From contig NZ_JFYN01000018.1 in assembly GCF_000631985.1 (NCBI RefSeq), positions 1 to 64,000 of the forward strand: a stretch of 64,000 bases of DNA. Direction: 5' to 3'. The position numbers were made by a program, and so were the translations under genes. This DNA is from Pseudomonas sp. RIT288 (GTDB lineage Bacteria; Pseudomonadota; Gammaproteobacteria; Pseudomonadales; Pseudomonadaceae). Below, piece by piece: positions 51,983-60,164 of the stretch (positions are counted from its first letter, which is position 1; the number at the start of each line of letters is the position of its first letter). The notes beneath the pieces were generated by a model. That model saw only the letters and a program-made list of their open reading frames with translations, made no database searches and was not told the origin of the DNA.

Positions 51983-54613
51983 TTACTCAGCCTTGGCTTT
52001 CGTGCGCTTGTCTTCAACAGTCCACTTGCCACCGTCGTAGTAAGCCTTCCAGCCAGTAGGCTTGCCGTCGACCTCGGTCTGCACGTATTGCTCCTTGGTC
52101 TTGCGGCTGTAACGAATGACCGCTGGCAGACCATCAGGATCCTTCTGCGGTGCTTCGCAGAGGAAGTGGTACTTCGGATCGATCTCATCCTTGTGCGGCA
52201 GAATCTCGATCACCAGCGGAGCACGGGTCTCGCGGTTTTTCGGGAACTGGCTGGCCGCCAGGAACAGGCCGGAAGCACCGTCGCGCAGGATATAGGTGTC
52301 GTTGACCTTTTCGCATTTCAGCTCAGGCATCTTCACCGGGTCCATCTTCGGCGGCGCCGCGTCACCGCTCTTCAGCAGTTTGCGGGTGTTCTTGCAGGTC
52401 GGATTGGTGCAACCGAAGAACTTGCCAAAACGGCCGGTCTTGAGCTGCATCTCGCTGCCGCACTTGTCGCACTCCAGGCTCGGACCTTCATAGCCCTTGA
52501 TGCGGTAGTTACCCTCTTCGATTTCGTAGCCGGCGCAATCCGGGTTGTTACCGCAGATGTGCAGCTTGCGCTTCTCATCGAGCAGGTAAGCATCCATCGC
52601 CGTGCTGCAGATCGGGCAGCGATGCTTGCCGCGCAGTACCAGCGACTCCGACTCCCCCTCGTCGTCCGCGGCGATCTCGTCGCCCGGCACCAGGTTGACG
52701 GTGGCCTTGCAGCGCTCTTTCGGTGGCAGGCTGTAACCCGAGCAACCGAGGAACACGCCGGTCGATGCAGTGCGGATCTGCATCGGGCGACCGCACGTGG
52801 TGCATGGAATATCAGTCATGACCGGCTGGTTGGCGCGCATGCCGCTTTCCGGGTTTTCTGCCACTTCGAGCTTTTTCTTGAAGTCGCCGTAGAACTCGTC
52901 CAGCACGTTTTTCCAGTCGCGCTCGCCCTGAGCCACATCATCGAGATTCTCTTCCATGCCGGCGGTGAAACCGTAGTCCATGAGGTTCGAGAAGCTCTCC
53001 GACAGACGCTCGGTGACGATGTCGCCCATCTTTTCCGAATAGAAACGACGGTTGTGCAGGGTCACATAACCGCGATCCTGAATGGTCGAAATGATCGCCG
53101 CATAGGTCGAAGGACGACCGATGCCACGTTTTTCCATTTCTTTCACCAGACTGGCTTCCGAGTAACGGGCCGGTGGTTTGGTGAAGTGCTGCGACGGATC
53201 GAGCTTGATCAGCTTCATCGCGTCGCCCTGTGCCATGTCCGGCAGAACATCGTCATCGCCAGGCTTGGCGATCTGCGGCATGACGCGGGTGTAACCGTCG
53301 AACTTGAGGATTCGGCCCTTGGCGCGCAGCTCGAAGTCGCCAGCTCCTACGCTGACGGTGGTCGACAGATATTGCGCCGGCAGCATCTGGCAAGCGAGGA
53401 ACTGGCGCCAGATCAGCTCGTAGAGGCGCTCCGCATCACGCTCCATGCCCGCCAGCTTGCTCGGCGTGGTGTTGGCATCAGACGGACGAATCGCTTCGTG
53501 AGCCTCTTGTGCGCCTTCTTTGCTGCTGTAGACGTTCGGCGTTTCCGGCAGGTACTTCTTGCCGAACTCGTCTTCGATGTAAGTGCGCGCCATCGCCACG
53601 GCATCAGCCGAGAGGTTGGTCGAATCGGTACGCATATAAGTGATGTAGCCGGCTTCGTAGAGACGCTGGGCCATCATCATGGTTTTCTTCACGCCGAAGC
53701 CCAGACGGTTGCTCGCGGCCTGCTGCAGGGTGGACGTGATGAACGGCGCCGACGGCTTGCTGCTGGTCGGCTTGTCTTCGCGCTTGACGATGCTGTAGCT
53801 GGAAGACTTGAGCTTCTCCAGCGCAGCCGTGGCCTGAGCCTCGTTGAGCGGCTTGAAGGCTTCGCCCTTCTCGCGCGCCACTTCGAAACGTACGGTCGCC
53901 CCCTTGGCGGTGCCGAGATCAGCATGCACTTCCCAGTACTCTTCCGGGTTGAATGCACGAATCTCGCGCTCACGCTCGACCACCAGTTTCACGGCAACCG
54001 ATTGCACGCGACCGGCCGACAGGCCACGGGCGATCTTGGCCCACAACAGCGGCGAGACCATGTAACCCACAACGCGGTCGAGGAAACGACGCGCCTGCTG
54101 GGCATTTACACGATCGATGTCCAGTTCGCCCGGCTCGGAGAAGGCTTCCTGAATCGCCTTCTTGGTGATTTCGTTGAACACCACGCGCTTGTAGCGGCTG
54201 TCGTCACCACCGATGGCTTCGCGCAGGTGCCAGGCAATGGCTTCCCCCTCGCGATCCAAGTCGGTTGCGAGATAGATGGTGTCAGCATCCTTGGCGAGCC
54301 GGCGCAGCTCTTCGATGACCTTCTCTTTGCCTGGGAGGATCTCGTACTGGGCTTTCCAGCCATGATCGGGATCGACACCCATGCGCGAGACCAGTTGCTT
54401 GCGCGCTTTCTCTTTCGGCGTGAGCACCGGCCCTTCGCCCGCGGCGGCCTTGCCGCGCTTGGCGGCTGGCTCTTTGCTGGCGCTAGCCGAACCGCTGGTG
54501 GGCAGGTCTCGGATATGGCCGATACTCGACTTCACCACGTATTGGTTGCCCAGATACTTGTTGATGGTCTTGGCCTTAGCCGGGGATTCCACAATGACCA
54601 GCGATTTGCCCAT
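51983..54613 (-). CDS. topA: DNA topoisomerase I TopA
   Basis: An 876-residue type IA topoisomerase that relaxes negative supercoils. The TOPRIM domain is at the N terminus (SLVIVESPAKAKTI; DTIYLATDLDREGEAIAWHL). The active-site tyrosine is in YITYMRTDSTNL (near residue 325). Three C-terminal zinc-ribbon units follow (CTTCGRPM, CPICSTAMDAYL with CGNNPDC, CDKCGSEM with CTNPTC), and then a Lys-rich tail. Domain order and length match the E. coli enzyme. Confidence 0.98.
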   Translation of the reverse strand: MGKSLVIVESPAKAKTINKYLGNQYVVKSSIGHIRDLPTSGSASASKEPAAKRGKAAAGEGPVLTPKEKARKQLVSRMGVDPDHGWKAQYEILPGKEKVIEELRRLAKDADTIYLATDLDREGEAIAWHLREAIGGDDSRYKRVVFNEITKKAIQEAFSEPGELDIDRVNAQQARRFLDRVVGYMVSPLLWAKIARGLSAGRVQSVAVKLVVEREREIRAFNPEEYWEVHADLGTAKGATVRFEVAREKGEAFKPLNEAQATAALEKLKSSSYSIVKREDKPTSSKPSAPFITSTLQQAASNRLGFGVKKTMMMAQRLYEAGYITYMRTDSTNLSADAVAMARTYIEDEFGKKYLPETPNVYSSKEGAQEAHEAIRPSDANTTPSKLAGMERDAERLYELIWRQFLACQMLPAQYLSTTVSVGAGDFELRAKGRILKFDGYTRVMPQIAKPGDDDVLPDMAQGDAMKLIKLDPSQHFTKPPARYSEASLVKEMEKRGIGRPSTYAAIISTIQDRGYVTLHNRRFYSEKMGDIVTERLSESFSNLMDYGFTAGMEENLDDVAQGERDWKNVLDEFYGDFKKKLEVAENPESGMRANQPVMTDIPCTTCGRPMQIRTASTGVFLGCSGYSLPPKERCKATVNLVPGDEIAADDEGESESLVLRGKHRCPICSTAMDAYLLDEKRKLHICGNNPDCAGYEIEEGNYRIKGYEGPSLECDKCGSEMQLKTGRFGKFFGCTNPTCKNTRKLLKSGDAAPPKMDPVKMPELKCEKVNDTYILRDGASGLFLAASQFPKNRETRAPLVIEILPHKDEIDPKYHFLCEAPQKDPDGLPAVIRYSRKTKEQYVQTEVDGKPTGWKAYYDGGKWTVEDKRTKAKAE

Positions 54614-54673
54614 GGATCAGAAAATTCCTGAATTCTAGAAGTGAAAGGCGGTTGGCGCCTGACGCGGCACCGC

Positions 54674-54702
54674 TATATATAGTGGCTACAAGGTGAGGTC
54701 AA
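54674..54702 (-). promoter_or_regulatory. Sigma-70 promoter for topA
   Basis: On the minus strand TTGACC (54702-54697), a 17-base spacer and TATATA (54679-54674): a near-consensus promoter about 60 bases before the topA start. Confidence 0.75.
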
Positions 54703-54727
54703 GCACAGGGTTCTGTGCGCACTCGCC

Positions 54728-54982
54728 TTATGCCTTGGAAAAAAGGCTCGGTTCGGCTTGCACCAAAGCAAAGCGTGGCACCTGCTTGCCGTCAACCTCG
54801 ACCGACTCGACGAACATGCTCAAAGGGCGTACCCAAAAGCCGTAATCCTCATACAGGGCTTGGTAAAAGACCACTTCTTCTTCGGTCTCGGAGTGCCGCG
54901 CAACACTGAATACGCGGTACTGCTGACCTTTGTAATGTCGGTAGAGCCCAGGTTGTATCGGCACGCTTCGGCCCTCACTCAA
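54728..54982 (-). CDS. DUF1653-family protein
   Basis: An 84-residue protein with the DUF1653 core PGLYRHYKGQQYRV followed by SETEEEVVFYQALYEDYGFWVRPLSMFVE. The function of the family is unknown. It lies between fadA and topA on the same strand, after the fadBA terminator. Confidence 0.9.
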   Translation of the reverse strand: MSEGRSVPIQPGLYRHYKGQQYRVFSVARHSETEEEVVFYQALYEDYGFWVRPLSMFVESVEVDGKQVPRFALVQAEPSLFSKA

Positions 54983-55020
54983 ATTTTTTCAAAATAAATA
55001 CAAAAATAAATCCGCAAAAA

Positions 55021-55047
55021 CAAAAACCGGGGCACTTGGCCCCGGCT
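55021..55047 (-). terminator. Terminator after fadA
   Basis: On the minus strand GCCGGGGC, loop CAAGT, GCCCCGGT followed by TTTTTGTTTTTG, 17 bases after the fadA stop. Confidence 0.93.
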
Positions 55048-55063
55048 TCCATCGACGAGACGC

Positions 55064-56239
55064 TTAAACGCGTTCGAAGACGGTGGAGATGCCTTGGCCG
55101 AGACCAATGCACATGGTGGCCACCCCGAAGGTGCCGCCATTCTGCTTCATCACGTTCAGCAAGGTGCCGGAAATACGGGCGCCGGAGCAACCGAACGGGT
55201 GACCCAGGGCGATCGCGCCGCCGTGCAGGTTAACCTTCTCGTTCATCTTGTCGAGCACTTTCAGATCTTTCAGCACTGGCAGGGCCTGTGCAGCGAAAGC
55301 TTCGTTGAGCTCGAAGAAGTCGATATCGTTGATGCCAAGGCCCGCACGCTTCAGGGCTTTTTGTGTTGCCGGAACTGGACCATAGCCCATGATCGCCGGG
55401 TCCACACCCGCCACTGCCATCGAACGGATCACCGCCATCGGCTGGATCCCCAGATCCTGTGCACGCTGCGCCGACATCACGATCATGCACGAAGCACCAT
55501 CGGTGATCTGCGACGAAGTACCCGCAGTCACTGTGCCGCCCTTTGGATTGAAGGCAGGCTTGAGGGCCGCCAGGCTTTCCAGAGTGGTTTCCGGACGAAT
55601 GGTTTCGTCGTAGTCGAACAGCTTCAGGAAGCCGTTTTCGTCATAGCCCTGCATCGGGATGATTTCGTCTTTGAACTTGCCTTCCACCGTCGCCTTATGA
55701 GCGAGCTGGTGGGAGCGCACGCCAAAGGCGTCCTGCTGCTCACGGGTGATGCCGTGCATCTTGCCGAGCATTTCTGCGGTCAGACCCATCATGCCCGAGG
55801 CTTTCGCCGCGTACAGCGACATGTGCGGGTTCGGATCGACACCGTGCATCATGCTCACGTGACCCATATGCTCGACGCCACCAACCACGAATACGTCACC
55901 GTTGCCGGTCATGATCGCTTGCGCCGCGGTGTGCAGAGCGCTCATCGACGAGCCGCACAGGCGGCTGACGGTCTGGCCGGCCGAGGTGTGCGGGATCTGG
56001 GTCATCAGCGACGCCATGCGCGCGATGTTCCAGCCCTGCTCCAGGGTCTGGTTCACACAGCCCCAGATCACGTCCTCGACTTCAGCAGGATCGACCTTGG
56101 CGTTGCGTTCCAGCAGTTTGCTGATCAGGTGCGCCGACATGTCTTCGGCGCGGGTGTTGCGGTGCATGCCGCCCTTGGAGCGGCCCATCGGAGTACGACC
56201 GAAGTCGACAATCACGACGTCTCTAGGATTCAAGCTCAT
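55064..56239 (-). CDS. fadA: 3-ketoacyl-CoA thiolase FadA
   Basis: A 391-residue thiolase, the beta subunit of the fatty-acid oxidation complex. The nucleophile cysteine is in SRLCGSSMSALHTAAQ (near 91). The second-site histidine is in GGAIALGHPFGCSGAR and the second cysteine in ATMCIGLGQG. It cleaves 3-ketoacyl-CoA to acetyl-CoA and a shorter acyl-CoA. It follows fadB by 29 bases in the fadBA operon. Confidence 0.97.
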   Translation of the reverse strand: MSLNPRDVVIVDFGRTPMGRSKGGMHRNTRAEDMSAHLISKLLERNAKVDPAEVEDVIWGCVNQTLEQGWNIARMASLMTQIPHTSAGQTVSRLCGSSMSALHTAAQAIMTGNGDVFVVGGVEHMGHVSMMHGVDPNPHMSLYAAKASGMMGLTAEMLGKMHGITREQQDAFGVRSHQLAHKATVEGKFKDEIIPMQGYDENGFLKLFDYDETIRPETTLESLAALKPAFNPKGGTVTAGTSSQITDGASCMIVMSAQRAQDLGIQPMAVIRSMAVAGVDPAIMGYGPVPATQKALKRAGLGINDIDFFELNEAFAAQALPVLKDLKVLDKMNEKVNLHGGAIALGHPFGCSGARISGTLLNVMKQNGGTFGVATMCIGLGQGISTVFERV

Positions 56240-56268
56240 AAGTTCACTCTCACTCTAGTTGGGGGCGC

Positions 56269-58416
56269 TTAACCGAAGAAGCTCTGGCCGTTTTTGGCCA
56301 TTTCGCGCAGCTTCGCGGTCGGGTGGTACAGCGCGCCCAAATCAGCGTACTGGTCAGCCAGGGCAACGAACTCGGCAACACCGATCGAATCGATGTAGCG
56401 CAGCGCACCGCCACGGAATGGAGGGAAACCGATACCGTAGACCAGACCCATGTCGGCTTCGGCGGCGGTTTCAACGATGCCGTCTTCCAGGCAACGCACG
56501 GTTTCCAGGCACAGCGGAATCATCATCCAGTTGATGATGTCTTCGTCAGTGACTTCGCGCTGCTCGTAAACGATCGGCTTGAGCACTTCCAGCACCGACG
56601 GATCGGCGACTTTCTTCTGCTTGCCTTTCTTGTCGGCTTCATAGGCGTAGAAGCCCTTGCCGTTCTTCTGGCCCAGACGTTTGGCTTCGTAAAGCACGTC
56701 GATAGCCGAGCGACGGTCATCCTTCATGCGATCCGGGAAGCCTTCAGCCATCACGTCACGACCGTGGTGACCGGTGTCAATGCCGACCACGTCCATCAGG
56801 TACGCCGGGCCCATTGGCCAGCCGAATTTTTCCATGACCTTGTCGATGCGGACGAAGTCCACGCCGGCGCTGACCAGTTTGGCGAAACCACCGAAGTACG
56901 GGAACAGGACGCGGTTGACCAGGAAGCCCGGGCAGTCGTTGACGACGATCGGGTTCTTGCCCATTTTCTTGGCGTAGGCAACGGTGGTGGCAATCGCCAG
57001 CTCGCTGGACTTCTCGCCCCGGATCACTTCCACCAGCGGCATCATGTGCACCGGGTTGAAGAAGTGCATGCCGACGAAGTTTTCCGGACGCTTGAGGGCC
57101 TTGGCCAGCAGGCTGATGGAAATCGTCGAGGTGTTGGACGCGAGGATGGTGTCCTCTTTGACCTTGTCTTCGACTTCAGCCAGTACCGCTTGCTTGACCT
57201 TCGGGTTCTCGACCACGGCTTCAACGACCAGGTCGACGTGACCGAAGTCACCGTAGGACAGGGTCGGACGAATGCCGTTGAGCACTTCAGCCATTTTCGC
57301 GGCGGTCATGCGGCCTTTGTCAACGCGGCCAACCAGCAGCTTGGCGGCTTCGGCCAGACCCTGCTCGATACCGTGCTCGTTGATATCCTTCATCAGGATC
57401 GGCGTGCCTTTGGAGGCCGACTGATAGGCGATACCGCCGCCCATGATGCCGGCGCCCAGTACGGCTGCCTGCTTCACGTCCTTGGCGATTTCGTCGTAGG
57501 CCTTGGCCTTTTTCTTCAGTTCCTGATCGTTCAGGAACAGGCCGATCAAGCTCTGCGCAGCAGACGTCTTGGCCAGTTTGACGAAACCGGCGGCTTCGAC
57601 TTCCAGCGCCTTGTCACGACCGAAGTTCGCGGCTTTCTGGATGGTCTTGATTGCTTCAACTGGCGCCGGGTAGTTCGGGCCAGCTTGCCCTGCCACGAAA
57701 CCTTTGGCGGTTTCGAAAGCCATCATCTGTTCAATGGCGTTCAACTTGAGTTTTTCAAGTTTTGGCTGACGCTTGGCCTTGTAATCAAACTCGCCGGAGA
57801 TGGCGCGCTTGATCAGTTCAAGGGCAGCTTCCTGCAGCTTCTCTGGAGCAACCACGGCGTCGACGGCGCTGACTTTCAGGGCGTCTTCAGGACGGTTTTC
57901 CTTGCCGGCGGCAATCCACTCGATGGCGTTATCGACGCCGATCAGGCGCGGCAGACGCACGGTACCGCCGAAGCCCGGGTAGATGCCCAGTTTGACTTCC
58001 GGCAGACCGATCTTGGCCTTGGTCGACATGACGCGGTAATCCGCTGCCAGGCACATTTCCAGACCGCCACCCAGGGCGATGCCGTTGATCGCGGCCACGG
58101 TCGGAACGTTGAGGTCTTCGAAATCGCTGAAGATCTTGTTGGCTTCGAGATTGCCAGCAACCAGCTCGGCATCCGGCAGCTTGAAGTTGTCGACAAATTC
58201 GGTGATGTCGGCGCCGACGATGAATACGTCCTTGCCACTGCTGACGATCACGCCCTTGATCGAAGCATCTGCCTTGATGGTGTCCACGGCCTGACGCAGT
58301 TCGTTCAGGGTAAGACGGTTGAACTTGTTGACGGACTCACCCTTGAGGTCGAATTTCAATTCGACGATGCCACTTTCAAGAGCTTTAACCGTGATGGCTT
58401 TACCTTCGTAAATCAT
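56269..58416 (-). CDS. fadB: Fatty-acid oxidation complex alpha subunit FadB
   Basis: A 715-residue multifunctional protein. An enoyl-CoA hydratase/isomerase domain is at the N terminus (GGGLEMCLAADYRV and PEVKLGIYPGFGGTVRLPR, with the two catalytic glutamates). A 3-hydroxyacyl-CoA dehydrogenase domain follows (AVLGAGIMGGGIAYQSA NAD loop near 320; FVGMHFFNPVHMMPLVEVI with the catalytic histidine). The start MIYEGKAITVKAL (58416) is chosen for family length; the frame open to 58569 is not coding. In Pseudomonas this operon is under PsrA control, and psrA lies about 7 kb away. Confidence 0.97.
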   Translation of the reverse strand: MIYEGKAITVKALESGIVELKFDLKGESVNKFNRLTLNELRQAVDTIKADASIKGVIVSSGKDVFIVGADITEFVDNFKLPDAELVAGNLEANKIFSDFEDLNVPTVAAINGIALGGGLEMCLAADYRVMSTKAKIGLPEVKLGIYPGFGGTVRLPRLIGVDNAIEWIAAGKENRPEDALKVSAVDAVVAPEKLQEAALELIKRAISGEFDYKAKRQPKLEKLKLNAIEQMMAFETAKGFVAGQAGPNYPAPVEAIKTIQKAANFGRDKALEVEAAGFVKLAKTSAAQSLIGLFLNDQELKKKAKAYDEIAKDVKQAAVLGAGIMGGGIAYQSASKGTPILMKDINEHGIEQGLAEAAKLLVGRVDKGRMTAAKMAEVLNGIRPTLSYGDFGHVDLVVEAVVENPKVKQAVLAEVEDKVKEDTILASNTSTISISLLAKALKRPENFVGMHFFNPVHMMPLVEVIRGEKSSELAIATTVAYAKKMGKNPIVVNDCPGFLVNRVLFPYFGGFAKLVSAGVDFVRIDKVMEKFGWPMGPAYLMDVVGIDTGHHGRDVMAEGFPDRMKDDRRSAIDVLYEAKRLGQKNGKGFYAYEADKKGKQKKVADPSVLEVLKPIVYEQREVTDEDIINWMMIPLCLETVRCLEDGIVETAAEADMGLVYGIGFPPFRGGALRYIDSIGVAEFVALADQYADLGALYHPTAKLREMAKNGQSFFG

Positions 58417-58566
58417 CAACTGATCTCCACGATATGGAAGCTGAACAGTACACGTCGGACGCAGGTAAATGGCTCGGCAGGACGCTTTTTCGTCGATGCT
58501 GACGCCAATCCACCCGGCACACCCGCCAACGCGATAGTCGGGATTCTGTAGGAGCAGTCTGTAAGA

Positions 58567-58593
58567 CAAACGCTCAATTCATACGCCCGTTTG
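58567..58593. promoter_or_regulatory. Inverted repeat CAAACG...CGTTTG upstream of fadB
   Basis: CAAACG (58567-58572) and CGTTTG (58588-58593) are inverted around 15 bases, about 150 bases before fadB. The half-sites resemble PsrA half-sites, but the spacing is much wider than the 4 bases of the psrA operators, so this is only a candidate. The rest of 58417-58920 shows no gene. Confidence 0.3.
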
Positions 58594-58921
58594 ATTTGGG
58601 TACGTCACCTTCACGGAATTTCCAACAATTGTCAATCGCCCAAAATACGGGTTGAAATGCGACTTTGTGGTCATTTCCGTTGCACACAGATCCGCAACAC
58701 GCAGCTGCATGCAGAGCCATTCATAGAATCAATAGTTAGAAAAGTCGCCCTAATTCACGGCAACCCGTGTTTAACAGGCTACGCTGGCGAAATCCCGGCG
58801 AAAAATATGAACGCTTTCGGCGAATGCCTGGCGTAGGATCAGCTCACAGCGAATTACCGGCCTGCCTGGCCAACCCGCCCGATGATGTTGTCGGGCTTTT
58901 TATTGCTTGCGAAATGCCCCC

Positions 58922-58998
58922 TGTAGGAGCTGCCGCAGGCTGCGATCTTTTGATCTTAAAAACATAATCAAGAGATCGCAGCCTGCGGCAGCTCCTAC
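58922..58998. repeat. Palindromic repeat (GAGCTGC...GATCTTTTGATC family)
   Basis: TGTAGGAGCTGCCGCAGGCT faces its near-perfect complement. It lies 14 bases from the stop of the leftward gene at 59013. Confidence 0.9.
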
Positions 58999-59012
58999 GG
59001 GGAATTCGTAAT

Positions 59013-59450
59013 TCAGGCGAGGGCTTTGAGAGTGGCGTCGATGTACTGCAAGACTTCAGCTTCACCCTTCTCGCCCCAGTACAAGGCGATCATCTGCTTG
59101 TCGGCCTCGACCTTGAACACGTTGCCCGGCAACTTTTCGAAATGATCGAGCAGCAACCGGTCTTCGCAGACTTCCTGCCACTGATTGACCCATACCCCCG
59201 GCGATTTCTGCCAGTAAGTCCAGCACGCCGGCTGGGTGCCACGCCGCGGCCGATGATATTGCGCGCACGGGCTGGGCGGTTCCTGAGACAGCCAGTGCGG
59301 CCACTCCTGAGGTGCCAGCTGCATGGCCAGCCCGATGCGCCGCGCCTCCATGCGCAGGGCCATTCGGCCACTCTGCACGCGCGATGGGCGCAACCACGCC
59401 AGTGGACTCAAAACCACCAGCAGGATTGACACCACCAACCAGACCGTCAT
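59013..59450 (-). CDS. Conserved hypothetical membrane-anchored protein
   Basis: A 145-residue protein with one N-terminal membrane helix (residues 2-20) and a soluble remainder that contains CAQYHRPRRG, WQKSPGVWVNQWQEVCEDRLLL and a C-terminal helix. It is not recognised beyond being the kind of protein found between fadB and usp genes in Pseudomonas. It is divergent from the universal stress protein gene. Confidence 0.75.
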   Translation of the reverse strand: MTVWLVVSILLVVLSPLAWLRPSRVQSGRMALRMEARRIGLAMQLAPQEWPHWLSQEPPSPCAQYHRPRRGTQPACWTYWQKSPGVWVNQWQEVCEDRLLLDHFEKLPGNVFKVEADKQMIALYWGEKGEAEVLQYIDATLKALA

Positions 59451-59553
59451 ATCTCTACTCCCGACTTAAGGTGAGCGCATCGTGTCACTTTGGAACCAAT
59501 GCGCTTGAAACCAGCCATACTTAACAATATTGAACCGCCACGAGGAGCACCTC

Positions 59554-59991
59554 ATGCCCTACAACCATATCCTGGTCGCCGTTGACCTGACCGAAGAGTG
59601 CGACCCTGTGATTCACCGTGCCCGAGAGCTGTCGGTTAGCAATGGCGCCAAGCTGTCGCTGGTGCATATCGTCGAACCGATGGCCATGGCATTCGGCGGC
59701 GATGTACCGATGGATCTGTCACAACTGCAACAGCAGCAGTTCGATCAGGCCAAGGAGCGACTTGAACGCCTGAAAGCCAAATATGTAGAGCTTGAGGGCG
59801 CCAATTGCCACCTGACCTATGGCCAGCCACGACAGGAAATCCATCATTTCGCCAAGGAAAACACTTGCGATCTTATCGTGGTCGGCAGCCATGGCCGTCA
59901 CGGTTTGGCGCTATTGCTGGGCTCCACAGCCAACGACGTGCTGCACGGCGCGCCATGCGATGTTTTGGCGGTACATCTGGTCAAACGTTGA
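59554..59991 (+). CDS. UspA-type universal stress protein
   Basis: A 145-residue single Usp domain: YNHILVAVDLTEECDPVIHRA at the start, LSLVHIVEP, then VVGSHGRHGLALLLGSTANDVL. The glycine loop reads G-x2-G-x8-G-S, one residue shorter than the usual ATP-binding pattern. Start 59554 has GAGGAG just upstream; the frame to 59530 is not needed. A stress or stationary-phase role is assumed from the family. Confidence 0.9.
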   Translation: MPYNHILVAVDLTEECDPVIHRARELSVSNGAKLSLVHIVEPMAMAFGGDVPMDLSQLQQQQFDQAKERLERLKAKYVELEGANCHLTYGQPRQEIHHFAKENTCDLIVVGSHGRHGLALLLGSTANDVLHGAPCDVLAVHLVKR

Positions 59992-60003
59992 AACACTGAT
60001 CAT

Positions 60004-60091
60004 TGTGGGAGCGAGCCCGCTCGAAGGCGTCGGCACATTCAGCATCAATGCCGCCTGACACACCGCATTCGCGAGCAGGCTAGCTCCCACA
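60004..60091. repeat. REPIN between usp and uup
   Basis: TGTGGGAGCGAGCCCGCTCG and CGCGAGCAGGCTAGCTCCCA face each other. The loop contains GCCTGACACACCGC, the complement of the GCGGTGTGTCAGGC loop of the array at 1-820, so the two share more than their arms. Confidence 0.88.
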
Positions 60092-60111
60092 TCAGGTCTC
60101 CACCCGTATAT

Positions 60112-60151
60112 GAAAAGCCCGGGGCTCATCACTGAGCGCCGGGCTTTTTTT
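60112..60151. terminator. Terminator after uup
   Basis: AAAAGCCCGG, a loop with a small inner stem (GCTCATCACTGAGC), and CCGGGCTTTTTTT, in front of the stop of the leftward ABC-F gene; A and T runs on both sides allow two-way use. Confidence 0.92.
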
Positions 60152-60164
60152 GTTACCGGATCAA

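Noticed and set aside
52088..54631. Long antisense frame (847 codons) opposite topA; similar long antisense frames opposite fadB, uup, mfd, wzc and sthA
   Set aside because: They mirror strongly coding GC-rich genes with clear family motifs on the other strand; their translations are Arg/His/Val-rich without recognisable domains.
58591..58836. Frame of 81 codons upstream of fadB
   Set aside because: No ribosome site, no family likeness and located in the fadB upstream region; treated as non-coding.
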